From: Lentzea kentuckyensis
Lineage (GTDB): Bacteria; Actinomycetota; Actinomycetes; Mycobacteriales; Pseudonocardiaceae
DNA length: 64,000 bases
Direction: 5' to 3'
Assembly: GCF_002150765.1 (NCBI RefSeq)
Contig: NZ_MUYM01000043.1
Coordinates: 62,001-126,000, forward strand
In this document: in pieces, positions 57,427 through 64,000 of the stretch
Layout: each line of letters starts with the position of its first letter
How positions within the stretch are numbered: the stretch's first letter is position 1
Notes under the pieces: model-generated
Told to the model about the DNA's origin: nothing
What the model saw: only the letters and a program-made list of their open reading frames with translations
Databases searched by the model: none
Program-made: the position numbers and the translations under genes

Positions 57427-59502
57427 ATGCGGTTGATCAGAGTGCTCGCCGTCCTCGCGCTCGTCGCCGGATCGGTGCCGGGAACGGCCGTCGCGAGCGC
57501 CTCCCGGTTCGAGGTGGCTCCGATCGACCCCCAGCGCTGGCAGAACCAGTACGACATGACGTGGGCGGACTGGACGGACATCCCCGGCACCAGGTGGAAC
57601 GACCCGCTCGCCAGGCCGACTCAGCGCGGCCTGCGGATCGCCCTGGTCGCCGTCGACTTCCCCGACCAGTCGTTCGTGATCACGCAGCCGCGCGGCAGCG
57701 ATCCGTTCGGCAACCCGCAGATCGACCCGATCCCGCGGTCGGACGTGCCGCGTTTCTACCGCGACTACTACACGATCCCCAACCAGTACAACCACGGCCG
57801 CACGATCCACGAGTACTGGATGGAACAGAGCCGAGGCCGGCTCGGCGTCGGCCAGATGGACACCTTCGGCGCCTACCGGCTCCCCCGCTCGCTGTTCGAG
57901 TACGGCCTCAACGAGTGGGGCCAGACCGCGGCCTGCCCGAAAACCGCCGCCTGCAACGGAAACCTCGACAACGACGCGGACACGGCGTGGAAGGCCGACC
58001 TCGCCGCACGCGGAATCCCCTGCCCGGACAGCAAGTGCGGCTACGACGTCGTGCTGCGGGTCTACGCCGGTTACGACGAGACCAGCATCTGGCAGGAGTT
58101 CGGCGAGATGAAGTTCGACCGCAAGGAGGACATCCCCGACGAGTGGGGCCCGCCCGCGTCGGTCGACCCGGACAACACGATGCCCAACTGGGCTCCCACC
58201 CGTTACGTCGAGTGGACCTCCTGGCGGGCCGCGGCGCAGCAGTGGGGACTGTCGTCGATCCGGCAGGCGGAGAGCTCGGGAACCATCACCCACGAGATGG
58301 CCCACTACTTCTTCAACATCGGCGACAACAACAACAATCCGTTCTCCGACCGGCAGAACCCTCCCGGTCCGTTCCACCGGGCGGGCTCCGCGCCGTGGGA
58401 CATGATGGACCGCGGCTCGTTCAACGGTCCTGGTGGCCACCACATGCGCTGGGTCATCCCGCCGAACATGGGCGGCTGGGCACCCGCTGGACTGATGCTG
58501 CGCAACAGGATCCACGCCGGCATCGTGCCGGCGGGCAACGTCCTGGACCTCAGCCGCGAAGCCCTCGCCCGCACCGGACTCGTCGCCGACACCGTCACCG
58601 CCCGCGCCGTCGATCCCGGTCCCGGCAGGACGTCCGGCATCAAGGTCCGCCTCGACGGCGCGGGCCGGCCCGACCGCACGCCGGACTGCGACCCCGGCAC
58701 CGACCCGTTCTGCCACGGCAACACCGGCTGGGACCACTACACGCTCGAAGTCGTCGGCCGGATGGGGTTCGACTCGTTCACCCCGGACAACGGCGTCGTC
58801 ATCGCCAAGAACAAGACCGGCGAGGGCAACACGTGCGGCTACAACTGCTTCAACTGGGTGGTCGACGCCAACCCGCGCGACATCGGACTCGTCGACTTCC
58901 GCCGCCCGGACGGCACCGCCGTCATGGCGTCCGTCGCCGACCACCGGCAGCTCAACGACGCGGCCTTCCACGCGGGCCTGAACTCCGGCTCCGCCTACGA
59001 GTGGGTCGACCGGGCGAACCGGCTGCACTTCTCCGTCATCGGCGTCCAGCGCGACAGCCGCGGCGTCCTCTCGTACACCCTCGCGGTGCGGTCGCTCGAC
59101 GGCTCCGGCCCGCAACGCCGCAACGTCCGGCTGGGCCCGCCGGCGGTGAGCGGCCTGCAGCCCGGCCAGGCGGCGAAGTGCTCGTTCCCCCTCACCAACA
59201 CCGGCCAGGCCGCCACGAACACCGGCGGTCACCCGAGTCCGGGCGCGGCGTCCAAACTGGACAACGACGTCTACCGGCTCTCGGTGTCGTCCAGCGGCCA
59301 GGGCTGGACCGCGCGATTGGACAACGCGCTGACCACCGCGGCGGCCGGGCGGACCGTCGCCGTTCCGGTCTACGTCCTGCGGACTCCTGGCGCCGCGCGC
59401 TACACCACGGTGACGCTGACCGCCAGGTCCGAAAGCGATCCCACCGTCACCCGTTCCCTCAGCTGCAAGGTGAGTGCCAGTGATGCTGAATCCGTCGGGT
59501 GA
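57427..59502 (+). CDS. Secreted M6-family metalloprotease
   Basis: 691 aa from an ATG with GAAGGAG upstream. Sec signal ends near AVASA (~25). The zinc motif HEMAHYFFNIGD starts at His289 with catalytic Glu290 and His293, and is followed by WDMMDRGSFNGPGGHHMRW, the immune-inhibitor-A (M6) pattern. The N-terminal part holds LRIALVAVDFPDQSF and FYRDYYTIPNQYNHGRTIHEYWMEQSRGR. The C-terminal ~120 residues (VSGLQPGQAAKCSFPLTNTGQAATN) form a beta-sandwich of the kind that follows many secreted proteases. It would degrade extracellular protein. The NUDIX gene follows 13 nt after its stop. Confidence 0.88.
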   Translation: MRLIRVLAVLALVAGSVPGTAVASASRFEVAPIDPQRWQNQYDMTWADWTDIPGTRWNDPLARPTQRGLRIALVAVDFPDQSFVITQPRGSDPFGNPQIDPIPRSDVPRFYRDYYTIPNQYNHGRTIHEYWMEQSRGRLGVGQMDTFGAYRLPRSLFEYGLNEWGQTAACPKTAACNGNLDNDADTAWKADLAARGIPCPDSKCGYDVVLRVYAGYDETSIWQEFGEMKFDRKEDIPDEWGPPASVDPDNTMPNWAPTRYVEWTSWRAAAQQWGLSSIRQAESSGTITHEMAHYFFNIGDNNNNPFSDRQNPPGPFHRAGSAPWDMMDRGSFNGPGGHHMRWVIPPNMGGWAPAGLMLRNRIHAGIVPAGNVLDLSREALARTGLVADTVTARAVDPGPGRTSGIKVRLDGAGRPDRTPDCDPGTDPFCHGNTGWDHYTLEVVGRMGFDSFTPDNGVVIAKNKTGEGNTCGYNCFNWVVDANPRDIGLVDFRRPDGTAVMASVADHRQLNDAAFHAGLNSGSAYEWVDRANRLHFSVIGVQRDSRGVLSYTLAVRSLDGSGPQRRNVRLGPPAVSGLQPGQAAKCSFPLTNTGQAATNTGGHPSPGAASKLDNDVYRLSVSSSGQGWTARLDNALTTAAAGRTVAVPVYVLRTPGAARYTTVTLTARSESDPTVTRSLSCKVSASDAESVG

Positions 59503-59515
59503 ATCCGGAACGCAC

Positions 59516-59944
59516 ATGGACGAGGGCACGAACATCGTGATGATCAACTCGGCCGGGGAGGTGCTGCTGTACCTCCGTGACGACAAACCGACCATCAAGT
59601 TCCCGAACACGTGGTGCCTGCCGGGCGGCTACGTCGAGGAAGGCGAGCAGCCGCACGAGTGCATCAGGCGCGAGATCGACGAGGAGATGGGCGTGGTGCT
59701 CGACGAGCAGGCGGTGCGTCCCCTGGTCGCCGCCACCCGCTCGTACGGGATCGAGCACACCTTCTGGACCGAGATCGACCTGGACCTCGGCCGGGTCGTG
59801 CTCACCGAGGGACAACGCCTGAAGTGGTTCACCAGGGCCGAGGTCGGCGCGCACGAACTGGGCTACGAGGACAACGCGATCCTCGCGGACTTCTTCGAGC
59901 GCCGGGACCGCGGCGACCTGGTGCCGGCCGGGACGCCGCGCTGA
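59516..59944 (+). CDS. NUDIX hydrolase
   Basis: 142 aa if started at the ATG 13 nt after the protease stop; ATG at 59483 or GTG nearby would overlap that gene and add ~11-14 residues. The NUDIX box GGYVEEGEQPHECIRREIDEEMG (residues ~37-59) has all conserved Gly, Glu and Arg positions for metal-dependent cleavage of a nucleoside-diphosphate-linked substrate. Substrate not predictable. Co-directional with the protease, but no functional link is obvious. Convergent with the CBM2 lipoprotein gene. Confidence 0.9.
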   Translation: MDEGTNIVMINSAGEVLLYLRDDKPTIKFPNTWCLPGGYVEEGEQPHECIRREIDEEMGVVLDEQAVRPLVAATRSYGIEHTFWTEIDLDLGRVVLTEGQRLKWFTRAEVGAHELGYEDNAILADFFERRDRGDLVPAGTPR

Positions 59945-59993
59945 CATGAGCGTGACCGACTTCGTCGACCACCGGCCGTGAGCGGGTGAGCCG

Positions 59994-60905
59994 TTACTCC
60001 ACCGAGCACTGCGCGCCGTTGAAGGTGAACGAGGAAGGCTTCGCGCCGGGCCCCCACGCGTTGGCGTTGAAGCCGATCACCACCGATCCGCCGGGTGCGA
60101 TCTGCGGGTTGTAGTCGGCGTTCAGGGCGTTGACCGTCGCGCCGGACTGCCGTGCCGTGGCGTTCCACATCTCCCGGACCACCTCGCCGCCGGCGAAGTT
60201 CCAGCGCAACGCCCAGCCGTTCGTGGCCTTCGTGCTGGTGTTGCGCACGGTGACGTTCGCCTGGAAGCCGCCCTGCCACTGCCCCGTGACCTGGTAGGAG
60301 ACCGCGCACGGCTTGCTGGGCGCCGGCGTGGTGGTCGTCGGTGCCGGGGCCGGTGGCTGCTGCGGCGGCGGAGCGGCACCGGGAGTTGTCGTCGTCGGGG
60401 CCGGCGCGGGCTTCGAGGTGTCGGAGCCGTCGCACGGCGCGCCCCACAGGCCCCGCTTGGCCGCGGAGGCCTCGGACTGGGCGGCGATCAGCGGCCCGCC
60501 GTCGACGCCTTCCGGCCGCATCGCGCCCTCTTGCACGGCCAGCACCGCGTAGTCCGTGCCGTCCTCGAGCTCCAGGGTGATCTCGCCGGGCGCGAGGCCG
60601 GAGAACCGGACCGAGCTGGCCAGCAGCGTCTTCCGCGCGAACGCCAGCGCGGCCTCCGACCAGCAGGGCGCGGGCGCGGCCAGCGACGCGACGCGGACCC
60701 TCGACCCGTCGGCCAGCTCGATCGTGCGGCCGTCGATCACGTCGCGCACGACGGTGATCACGTTCTGCGGTGGCACCACCTCGCTGATCAGCGAGGGCGG
60801 TTTCACCGGGGTTCGAGTGGACGGTGGCGCGTCCGGCGGGTCAGCCGAGCAGGCTCCGCTGAGCAGAACCAACATCACCACAAGGTGCTTGCGCGCCACC
60901 GTCAC
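59994..60905 (-). CDS. Lipoprotein with nuclease-like (SNase fold) domain fused to a CBM2 cellulose-binding module
   Basis: 303 aa. A lipobox LLSGAC anchors it at Cys19. Residues ~45-160 look like a thermonuclease fold (VVRDVIDGRTIELADGSRVRVASLAAPAPCWSEAALAFARKTLLASSVRFSG ... AKRGLWGAP), but the acidic and arginine residues that follow the RVRV strand in active nucleases (D-T-P-E and the later Arg) are replaced, so catalysis is doubtful. A Thr/Pro linker (~165-197) leads to a C-terminal CBM2 (CAVSYQVTGQWQGGFQANVTVRNTSTKATNGWALRWNF ... GFNANAWGPGAKPSSFTFNGAQC). It probably tethers cells to cellulose. It starts 6 nt after the GH30-lectin gene, so the two are co-transcribed. Confidence 0.82.
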   Translation of the reverse strand: MTVARKHLVVMLVLLSGACSADPPDAPPSTRTPVKPPSLISEVVPPQNVITVVRDVIDGRTIELADGSRVRVASLAAPAPCWSEAALAFARKTLLASSVRFSGLAPGEITLELEDGTDYAVLAVQEGAMRPEGVDGGPLIAAQSEASAAKRGLWGAPCDGSDTSKPAPAPTTTTPGAAPPPQQPPAPAPTTTTPAPSKPCAVSYQVTGQWQGGFQANVTVRNTSTKATNGWALRWNFAGGEVVREMWNATARQSGATVNALNADYNPQIAPGGSVVIGFNANAWGPGAKPSSFTFNGAQCSVE

Positions 60906-60911
60906 TCCCGA

Positions 60912-62900
60912 CTATCTACCTGAAACCGAAACCGCGGTCCAGCGCTGGTTCGCACCGGAAGTCGCGTGGTACAAACCGATTCGTGCGCCGTCTTCACGCG
61001 ATTCGCCGACCACGTCGAGCAACGCTCCACTGGCGACGTTGACGAACGTCCAGCTGCCGTCCCCGGTGGACGACAGCACCCACCTGGCTGCTGGACTGTC
61101 GGTGGAGATCAGCGTCGCGTTACCGTCCACCGCGGCGATCCGCTGCCCGGTGGCGGTGTTGACCACGGCGAACTGCACGTCGTTGCCGTAACCGCCGGTC
61201 TTGCGCTCCAGCCGCCACACCTGGTTCTTCGCCTGGGCGTCGGTCGTGCGCTGCACCAGCGAGGTGCCGGACGGGGCGAGGGACTTGTCGCTCTGCGCAC
61301 CGGTCAGCCGGTAGGTGCCGTTCAGCGCCTCCGAGCGGTTCATGCCGCTCACCCCGGTCACGTCGAACGTGACCACGGACTTCGCGGGCACGGAGAGCGT
61401 GGCCTTGCGGTCCTTCACCTTCACCGGGGCGCCCTTGACCAGCGCGCCGAACATGTCCGTCACGATCGGGCGCACCGAGGCGTTCGGCCGCACCGACCCG
61501 AACGCGGAGAGGTCCAGCGTCACGGCCTGCGGCTGCTCGGACTGGTTCAGGTGCACCACGGACTTCAGCTCGGTGTTGCGCACCGCCGCCACGTCCGTCT
61601 TGGTGTTGACCTTGATCATCCGGTCGCCCGGCTTGACGTAGTGGGTGAAGTTCCGCAGCGTGTGGAACTTCGAGTTGACCCGTGCGGGGCAGGTCGCGAG
61701 CGTGTCCTGCGGGCCGCAGTTGAACGGGATCTGGACGACGCCCCAGTTCATGCCGGCCGGCGTCTCGCCGCCGGGCTTCATGTTGTCGTAGTCCTCGATC
61801 GCCTGCCACAGCAGCCAGGCGCGCGGTTCGAGCTCACGCAGGTCGTCGATGACCCGTGCGGCGATGCCCAGCCCGGAGTCCATGGCGGTGAAGTTCTGCG
61901 AGTTGCCCCACGAACCGTCTACTTCGCTCATCCACAGTGGCTTGTCCGCGGCCTTGGCGATGTCCCGGGCGGACGTGCGGCGGTCCTGGCCGTAGGTGTG
62001 CACGTTCAACTGGCCGACCTGCGCGCGGGCCTCGGCCGAGTAGCCGGCCCAGTCGTCGGCGAAGATGCCGGGGTTGGTCTCGTCCGGAGCGGACACCGCC
62101 GCCTTCAACCGCTTGGCGCGCAACGCCTCCGCCAGTGCCGGCACGAGCTTCGCCTGCAGCGCCGGGCTCACGTGTGCGCCCTCCTGGCGGCCTCCCGTCG
62201 GGACGCCGTCGGGGCCGAGCGTGGTCTTCCAGTACGGGGTGTTGGGCTCGTTGAGCCCGTCGACCGTCGCGAACTTGATGCCGTGGGAGCGCTCCAGCTC
62301 GGCGGTGGCCTGCGCGAGATACGCCGCGAAGTCCTTCACGCGGTCCTCGCGCAGCTGGTCCGCGTTCGGGTCGAAACCACCGGACACGTAACCGCTGACG
62401 GTCTGGAACCACGGCGGGGAGTTGCTGAACGCCTCCCACTTGGTGACCTGGGACTTGATCCGGTCGACCCACCAGCGCTGGTTCGGGTCCGCCTTGGCGT
62501 CGAAGAACCGGGGATCGCCGGGCTTCCACCAGTCGGTGTCCGTGCGCTTCGTGCCCGCCGGTGCCTTCCACCAGCCGGGCACGGCCGCGCCGGCGCGCAG
62601 GTACTGCGGCACGTCCGGCGCGTTGCCGCCGCCGATGTTGTAGCGGGCGATGTTGAGGTTCAGCCCGTCCTCTCCGAACAGCAGCTCCGCGAGCTGGTTG
62701 CGGATCTCGTCGGGGTAGCCGCCGGTGGCGTTGGCGAACCACACCAGGCTCGTGCCCCAGCCCTGGAACGGTTCTTGCTGATAGGTCGGATCCGGCCGCA
62801 CGGTCACGGACTCCACAGCGGCGGCGGCAGGGACGCCTCCGAAGACCACTGTGGACAGCGTGAGCGCCGAAGCGGCGAGAAAGGCAGGGAATCTGGTCAT
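60912..62900 (-). CDS. Secreted GH30 galactanase-like enzyme with C-terminal ricin-type lectin domain
   Basis: 662 aa with a Sec signal ending near AAAA (~28). Catalytic domain starts EPFQGWGTSLVWFANATGGYPDEIRNQLAELLFGEDGLNLNIARYNIGGG, like the 11270 homologue, with the acid/base Glu218 in VDGLNEPNTPYW and the nucleophile Glu326 in LWMSEVDGS. From ~525 on, a beta-trefoil ricin-B lectin domain follows (NGTYRLTGAQSDKSLAPSGTSLVQRTTDAQAKNQVWRLE ... GASGANQRW-like end), which binds sugars. Probable substrate: beta-1,6-galactan of arabinogalactan. A degenerate LacI-type site lies 22 nt upstream of the start, and the CBM2 lipoprotein follows. Confidence 0.88.
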   Translation of the reverse strand: MTRFPAFLAASALTLSTVVFGGVPAAAAVESVTVRPDPTYQQEPFQGWGTSLVWFANATGGYPDEIRNQLAELLFGEDGLNLNIARYNIGGGNAPDVPQYLRAGAAVPGWWKAPAGTKRTDTDWWKPGDPRFFDAKADPNQRWWVDRIKSQVTKWEAFSNSPPWFQTVSGYVSGGFDPNADQLREDRVKDFAAYLAQATAELERSHGIKFATVDGLNEPNTPYWKTTLGPDGVPTGGRQEGAHVSPALQAKLVPALAEALRAKRLKAAVSAPDETNPGIFADDWAGYSAEARAQVGQLNVHTYGQDRRTSARDIAKAADKPLWMSEVDGSWGNSQNFTAMDSGLGIAARVIDDLRELEPRAWLLWQAIEDYDNMKPGGETPAGMNWGVVQIPFNCGPQDTLATCPARVNSKFHTLRNFTHYVKPGDRMIKVNTKTDVAAVRNTELKSVVHLNQSEQPQAVTLDLSAFGSVRPNASVRPIVTDMFGALVKGAPVKVKDRKATLSVPAKSVVTFDVTGVSGMNRSEALNGTYRLTGAQSDKSLAPSGTSLVQRTTDAQAKNQVWRLERKTGGYGNDVQFAVVNTATGQRIAAVDGNATLISTDSPAARWVLSSTGDGSWTFVNVASGALLDVVGESREDGARIGLYHATSGANQRWTAVSVSGR

Positions 62901-62922
62901 CGGTTCTCCGTTGAACGGGCGA

Positions 62923-62936
62923 TGTTCACGCTAACA
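62923..62936. promoter_or_regulatory. LacI-family operator upstream of GH30-lectin gene
   Basis: TGTTCACGCTAACA matches the palindrome at 1421-1434 in 12 of 14 bases. It lies 22 nt before the gene start, overlapping the expected promoter or leader. Confidence 0.5.
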
Positions 62937-62963
62937 ACTACCGAGGACCGTACAGTGCGTCAA

Positions 62964-62999
62964 GGCCTGCCGAGCGGTGGCGCATCCGCTCGGCAGGCC
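62964..62999 (-). terminator. Terminator of the duplicated-domain protein gene
   Basis: Perfect 14-bp arms (62964-62977 GGCCTGCCGAGCGG and 62986-62999) flank an 8-nt loop, ~60 nt after the stop of the minus-strand gene at 63058. Confidence 0.75.
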
Positions 63000-63013
63000 C
63001 CTGGGACGCTCAC

Positions 63014-63057
63014 CCCCGAGGAGAGGCGGGCCCTGTTCTCTCTAACCCCGAGGAGAG
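63014..63057. repeat. Short direct repeat CCCCGAGGAGAG
   Basis: The 12-mer CCCCGAGGAGAG occurs at 63014-63025 and 63046-63057, 32 bp apart, directly after the duplicated-domain gene. Purpose unknown. Confidence 0.6.
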
Positions 63058-63888
63058 TTACTTGAGCGAACAGGTGGCGAAACGTTCCAGTCCTTCCGGC
63101 TTGGCCGCAACCCGGCCGATCGCCGTCTCGATCCGGTTCAGCGCCGCGACCCGCTTGTCCTTCAACGGACCGAGAATCGCGTTCTGCACGAAGTTCGGGC
63201 CGCCCTGACCCGCCGACGTGCGCAACCGCTCGTTCGCCTCGGCCTGCTGCTTGCCGAGGTTCGCGAGCTCCCTGTCCACTTCAGCCTTGGCCTGAGCGGG
63301 CACGTTCTGCACGACGGGCAGCGGGCACTCGATCGTCTTCCCCGACGCCGACGACCCGGTGCCGGAACCGTTGTTGTTGTTCCCGTTGTTGTTGCCGTTG
63401 TTGTTGCCGTTGTTGGCGTTGTTGTTGCCGTTGTTGCCAGATCCTTGCGCCGGCGCCGGGGCCACCGCGGGCGCCGTGCCGAGGCCACAGGGCGCGAACC
63501 TTTCCAAACCTTCAGGTTTGGCGGCGACACGGCCGATCGCCGTCTCGATCCGGTTCAGCGCCGCGACCCGCTTGTCCTTCAGCGGGCCGACGATCGCGTT
63601 CTGCACGAAGTTCGGGCCGCCCTGACCCGCCGACGTGCGCAACCGGTTGTTCGCCTCGGCGATCTGCTTGTCCAGATTGGCCAGTTCACGCTGGACCTCG
63701 GCCTGGGCCTGCGCGGGCACCGCGGGTATGACGGGCGTCGGGCAGGCGATCGACTGACCAGCGCTGTTGTTGTTCTCCCCAGCAGCGAAGGCGGCGATCG
63801 CGGTGCCGACGGTCAACGTGGCGGCGACGGCGATCCCGGCGACGAGCACCCGCTTGCGCCGCTCCGGTTTTGCATGTGCTCTCGACAT
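63058..63888 (-). CDS. Secreted or membrane-anchored protein with two near-identical domains joined by a poly-Asn/Gly linker
   Basis: 276 aa when started at the Met after GAGGG (MSRAHAKPERRKRVLVAGIAVAATLTVGTAIAAFAAG); a basic n-region and one hydrophobic span form a signal or anchor. Two ~87-residue copies follow: CPTPVIPAVPAQAQAEVQRELANLDKQIAEANNRL and its partner CPLPVVQNVPAQAKAEVDRELANLGKQQAEANERL, both continuing RTSAGQGGPNFVQNAI and GPLKDKRVAALNRIETAIGRVAAKPEGLERFA, each with Cys at both ends. The linker is ~30 residues of Asn/Gly. The unit is mainly helical with coiled-coil character. I know no family for it. Its terminator is at 62964-62999. Confidence 0.85.
   Translation of the reverse strand: MSRAHAKPERRKRVLVAGIAVAATLTVGTAIAAFAAGENNNSAGQSIACPTPVIPAVPAQAQAEVQRELANLDKQIAEANNRLRTSAGQGGPNFVQNAIVGPLKDKRVAALNRIETAIGRVAAKPEGLERFAPCGLGTAPAVAPAPAQGSGNNGNNNANNGNNNGNNNGNNNNGSGTGSSASGKTIECPLPVVQNVPAQAKAEVDRELANLGKQQAEANERLRTSAGQGGPNFVQNAILGPLKDKRVAALNRIETAIGRVAAKPEGLERFATCSLK
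63113..63645 (-). repeat. Intragenic duplication, two 116-bp near-identical copies
   Basis: 63113-63228 and 63530-63645 match at 112 of 116 positions, offset 417 bp (139 codons). Flanking parts of the two domains are much less alike at DNA level, so this stretch was copied recently or is kept alike by gene conversion. Confidence 0.85.
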
Positions 63889-64000
63889 GTTCGAACCCTC
63901 ACGAATCGGTGGACCAAATGTGCCGGCACAGCGGGATACGGACCGGGAAGGTCCAGGGTTCAACTACTTGTGAGCGTTCACAGCGGGTGGCATGCTGGCT

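Noticed and set aside
63370..63440. Repeated GTTGTT/GTTGCC units that look like a repeat array
   Set aside because: These are codons of the Asn/Gly linker inside the 63058-63888 gene, not a CRISPR array or a non-coding satellite; spacers are absent.
1..64000. Mobile elements, prophage genes, rRNA and tRNA genes
   Set aside because: No transposase, integrase, phage structural gene, rRNA segment or tRNA cloverleaf was recognised by reading both strands; a tRNA scan would be needed to exclude a single tRNA fully.

Overview
The window comes from a high-GC (roughly 70% by eye) actinobacterial chromosome. The codon use, Tat and lipoprotein signals, many ATGA/GTGA gene overlaps, SARP/NB-ARC-type regulator, actinobacterial gas-vesicle genes and large number of secreted plant-polysaccharide enzymes fit a soil filamentous actinomycete. 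A Pseudonocardiales genus (Lentzea/Saccharothrix-like) is my guess, but the sequence alone does not prove it. No rRNA, tRNA, CRISPR array, transposase or prophage was seen.

Layout. (1) 1-2.5 kb: the 3' half of a GH3 glycosidase and an aldose epimerase, with a perfect LacI-type operator between them. (2) 2.6-4.0 kb: a secreted GH30 enzyme that ends in a 26-bp-arm hairpin shared with a convergent DeoR/LacI hybrid regulator (4.0-5.1 kb). (3) 5.2-12.7 kb: an operon of sugar-binding lipoprotein, two permeases, 2-hydroxyacid dehydrogenase, DUF2264 protein and GH30 galactanase-like enzyme, probably for arabinogalactan side chains. (4) 12.8-17.4 kb: an iron-box-like site, an MFS exporter, a peptide-type binding lipoprotein, a 60-codon relay ORF made by tandem duplication of the gene junction, and a fused double permease; no ATPase is present. 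(5) 17.4-25.5 kb, minus strand: a PucR/CdaR-type regulator, a CE1-like esterase, a large GH2, and a GntR regulator with an NCS1 hydantoin/allantoin-type transporter and an Asp/Glu/hydantoin racemase. (6) 25.6-34.9 kb: a Cip1-like protein, a coupled GH5-CE2-expansin operon, a CE12 esterase, a GH31 alpha-xylosidase and a parallel beta-helix protein. (7) 35.0-44.8 kb: a ROK regulator divergent from an oligosaccharide ABC importer of the Dpp/Opp type (one permease fused to its ATPase), a GH2 beta-mannosidase and a LacI-like protein with no DNA-binding domain. (8) 44.8-50.6 kb: a methyltransferase, a frameshifted XRE/NB-ARC/TPR regulator, a small SH3-like secreted protein, a TetR regulator with a perfect palindromic operator, and a secreted beta-propeller. 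(9) 50.6-53.5 kb: a compact gas-vesicle operon O-J-L-S-K-A-F, including a 53-aa gvpS. (10) 53.5-64 kb: a GH127 with a LamG domain inserted in it, GntR, M6 metalloprotease, NUDIX, a nuclease-like/CBM2 lipoprotein, a GH30-ricin lectin enzyme and a secreted protein with an internally duplicated domain.

Together, most of the window is a carbohydrate-scavenging region. Exported enzymes open plant wall polymers (arabinogalactan, xylan/xyloglucan, cellulose, pectin, mannan), two importers bring in the oligosaccharides, and local DeoR, ROK, GntR, TetR and remote LacI-type regulators appear to control separate units. Long hairpins repeatedly close transcription units, mostly where genes converge.
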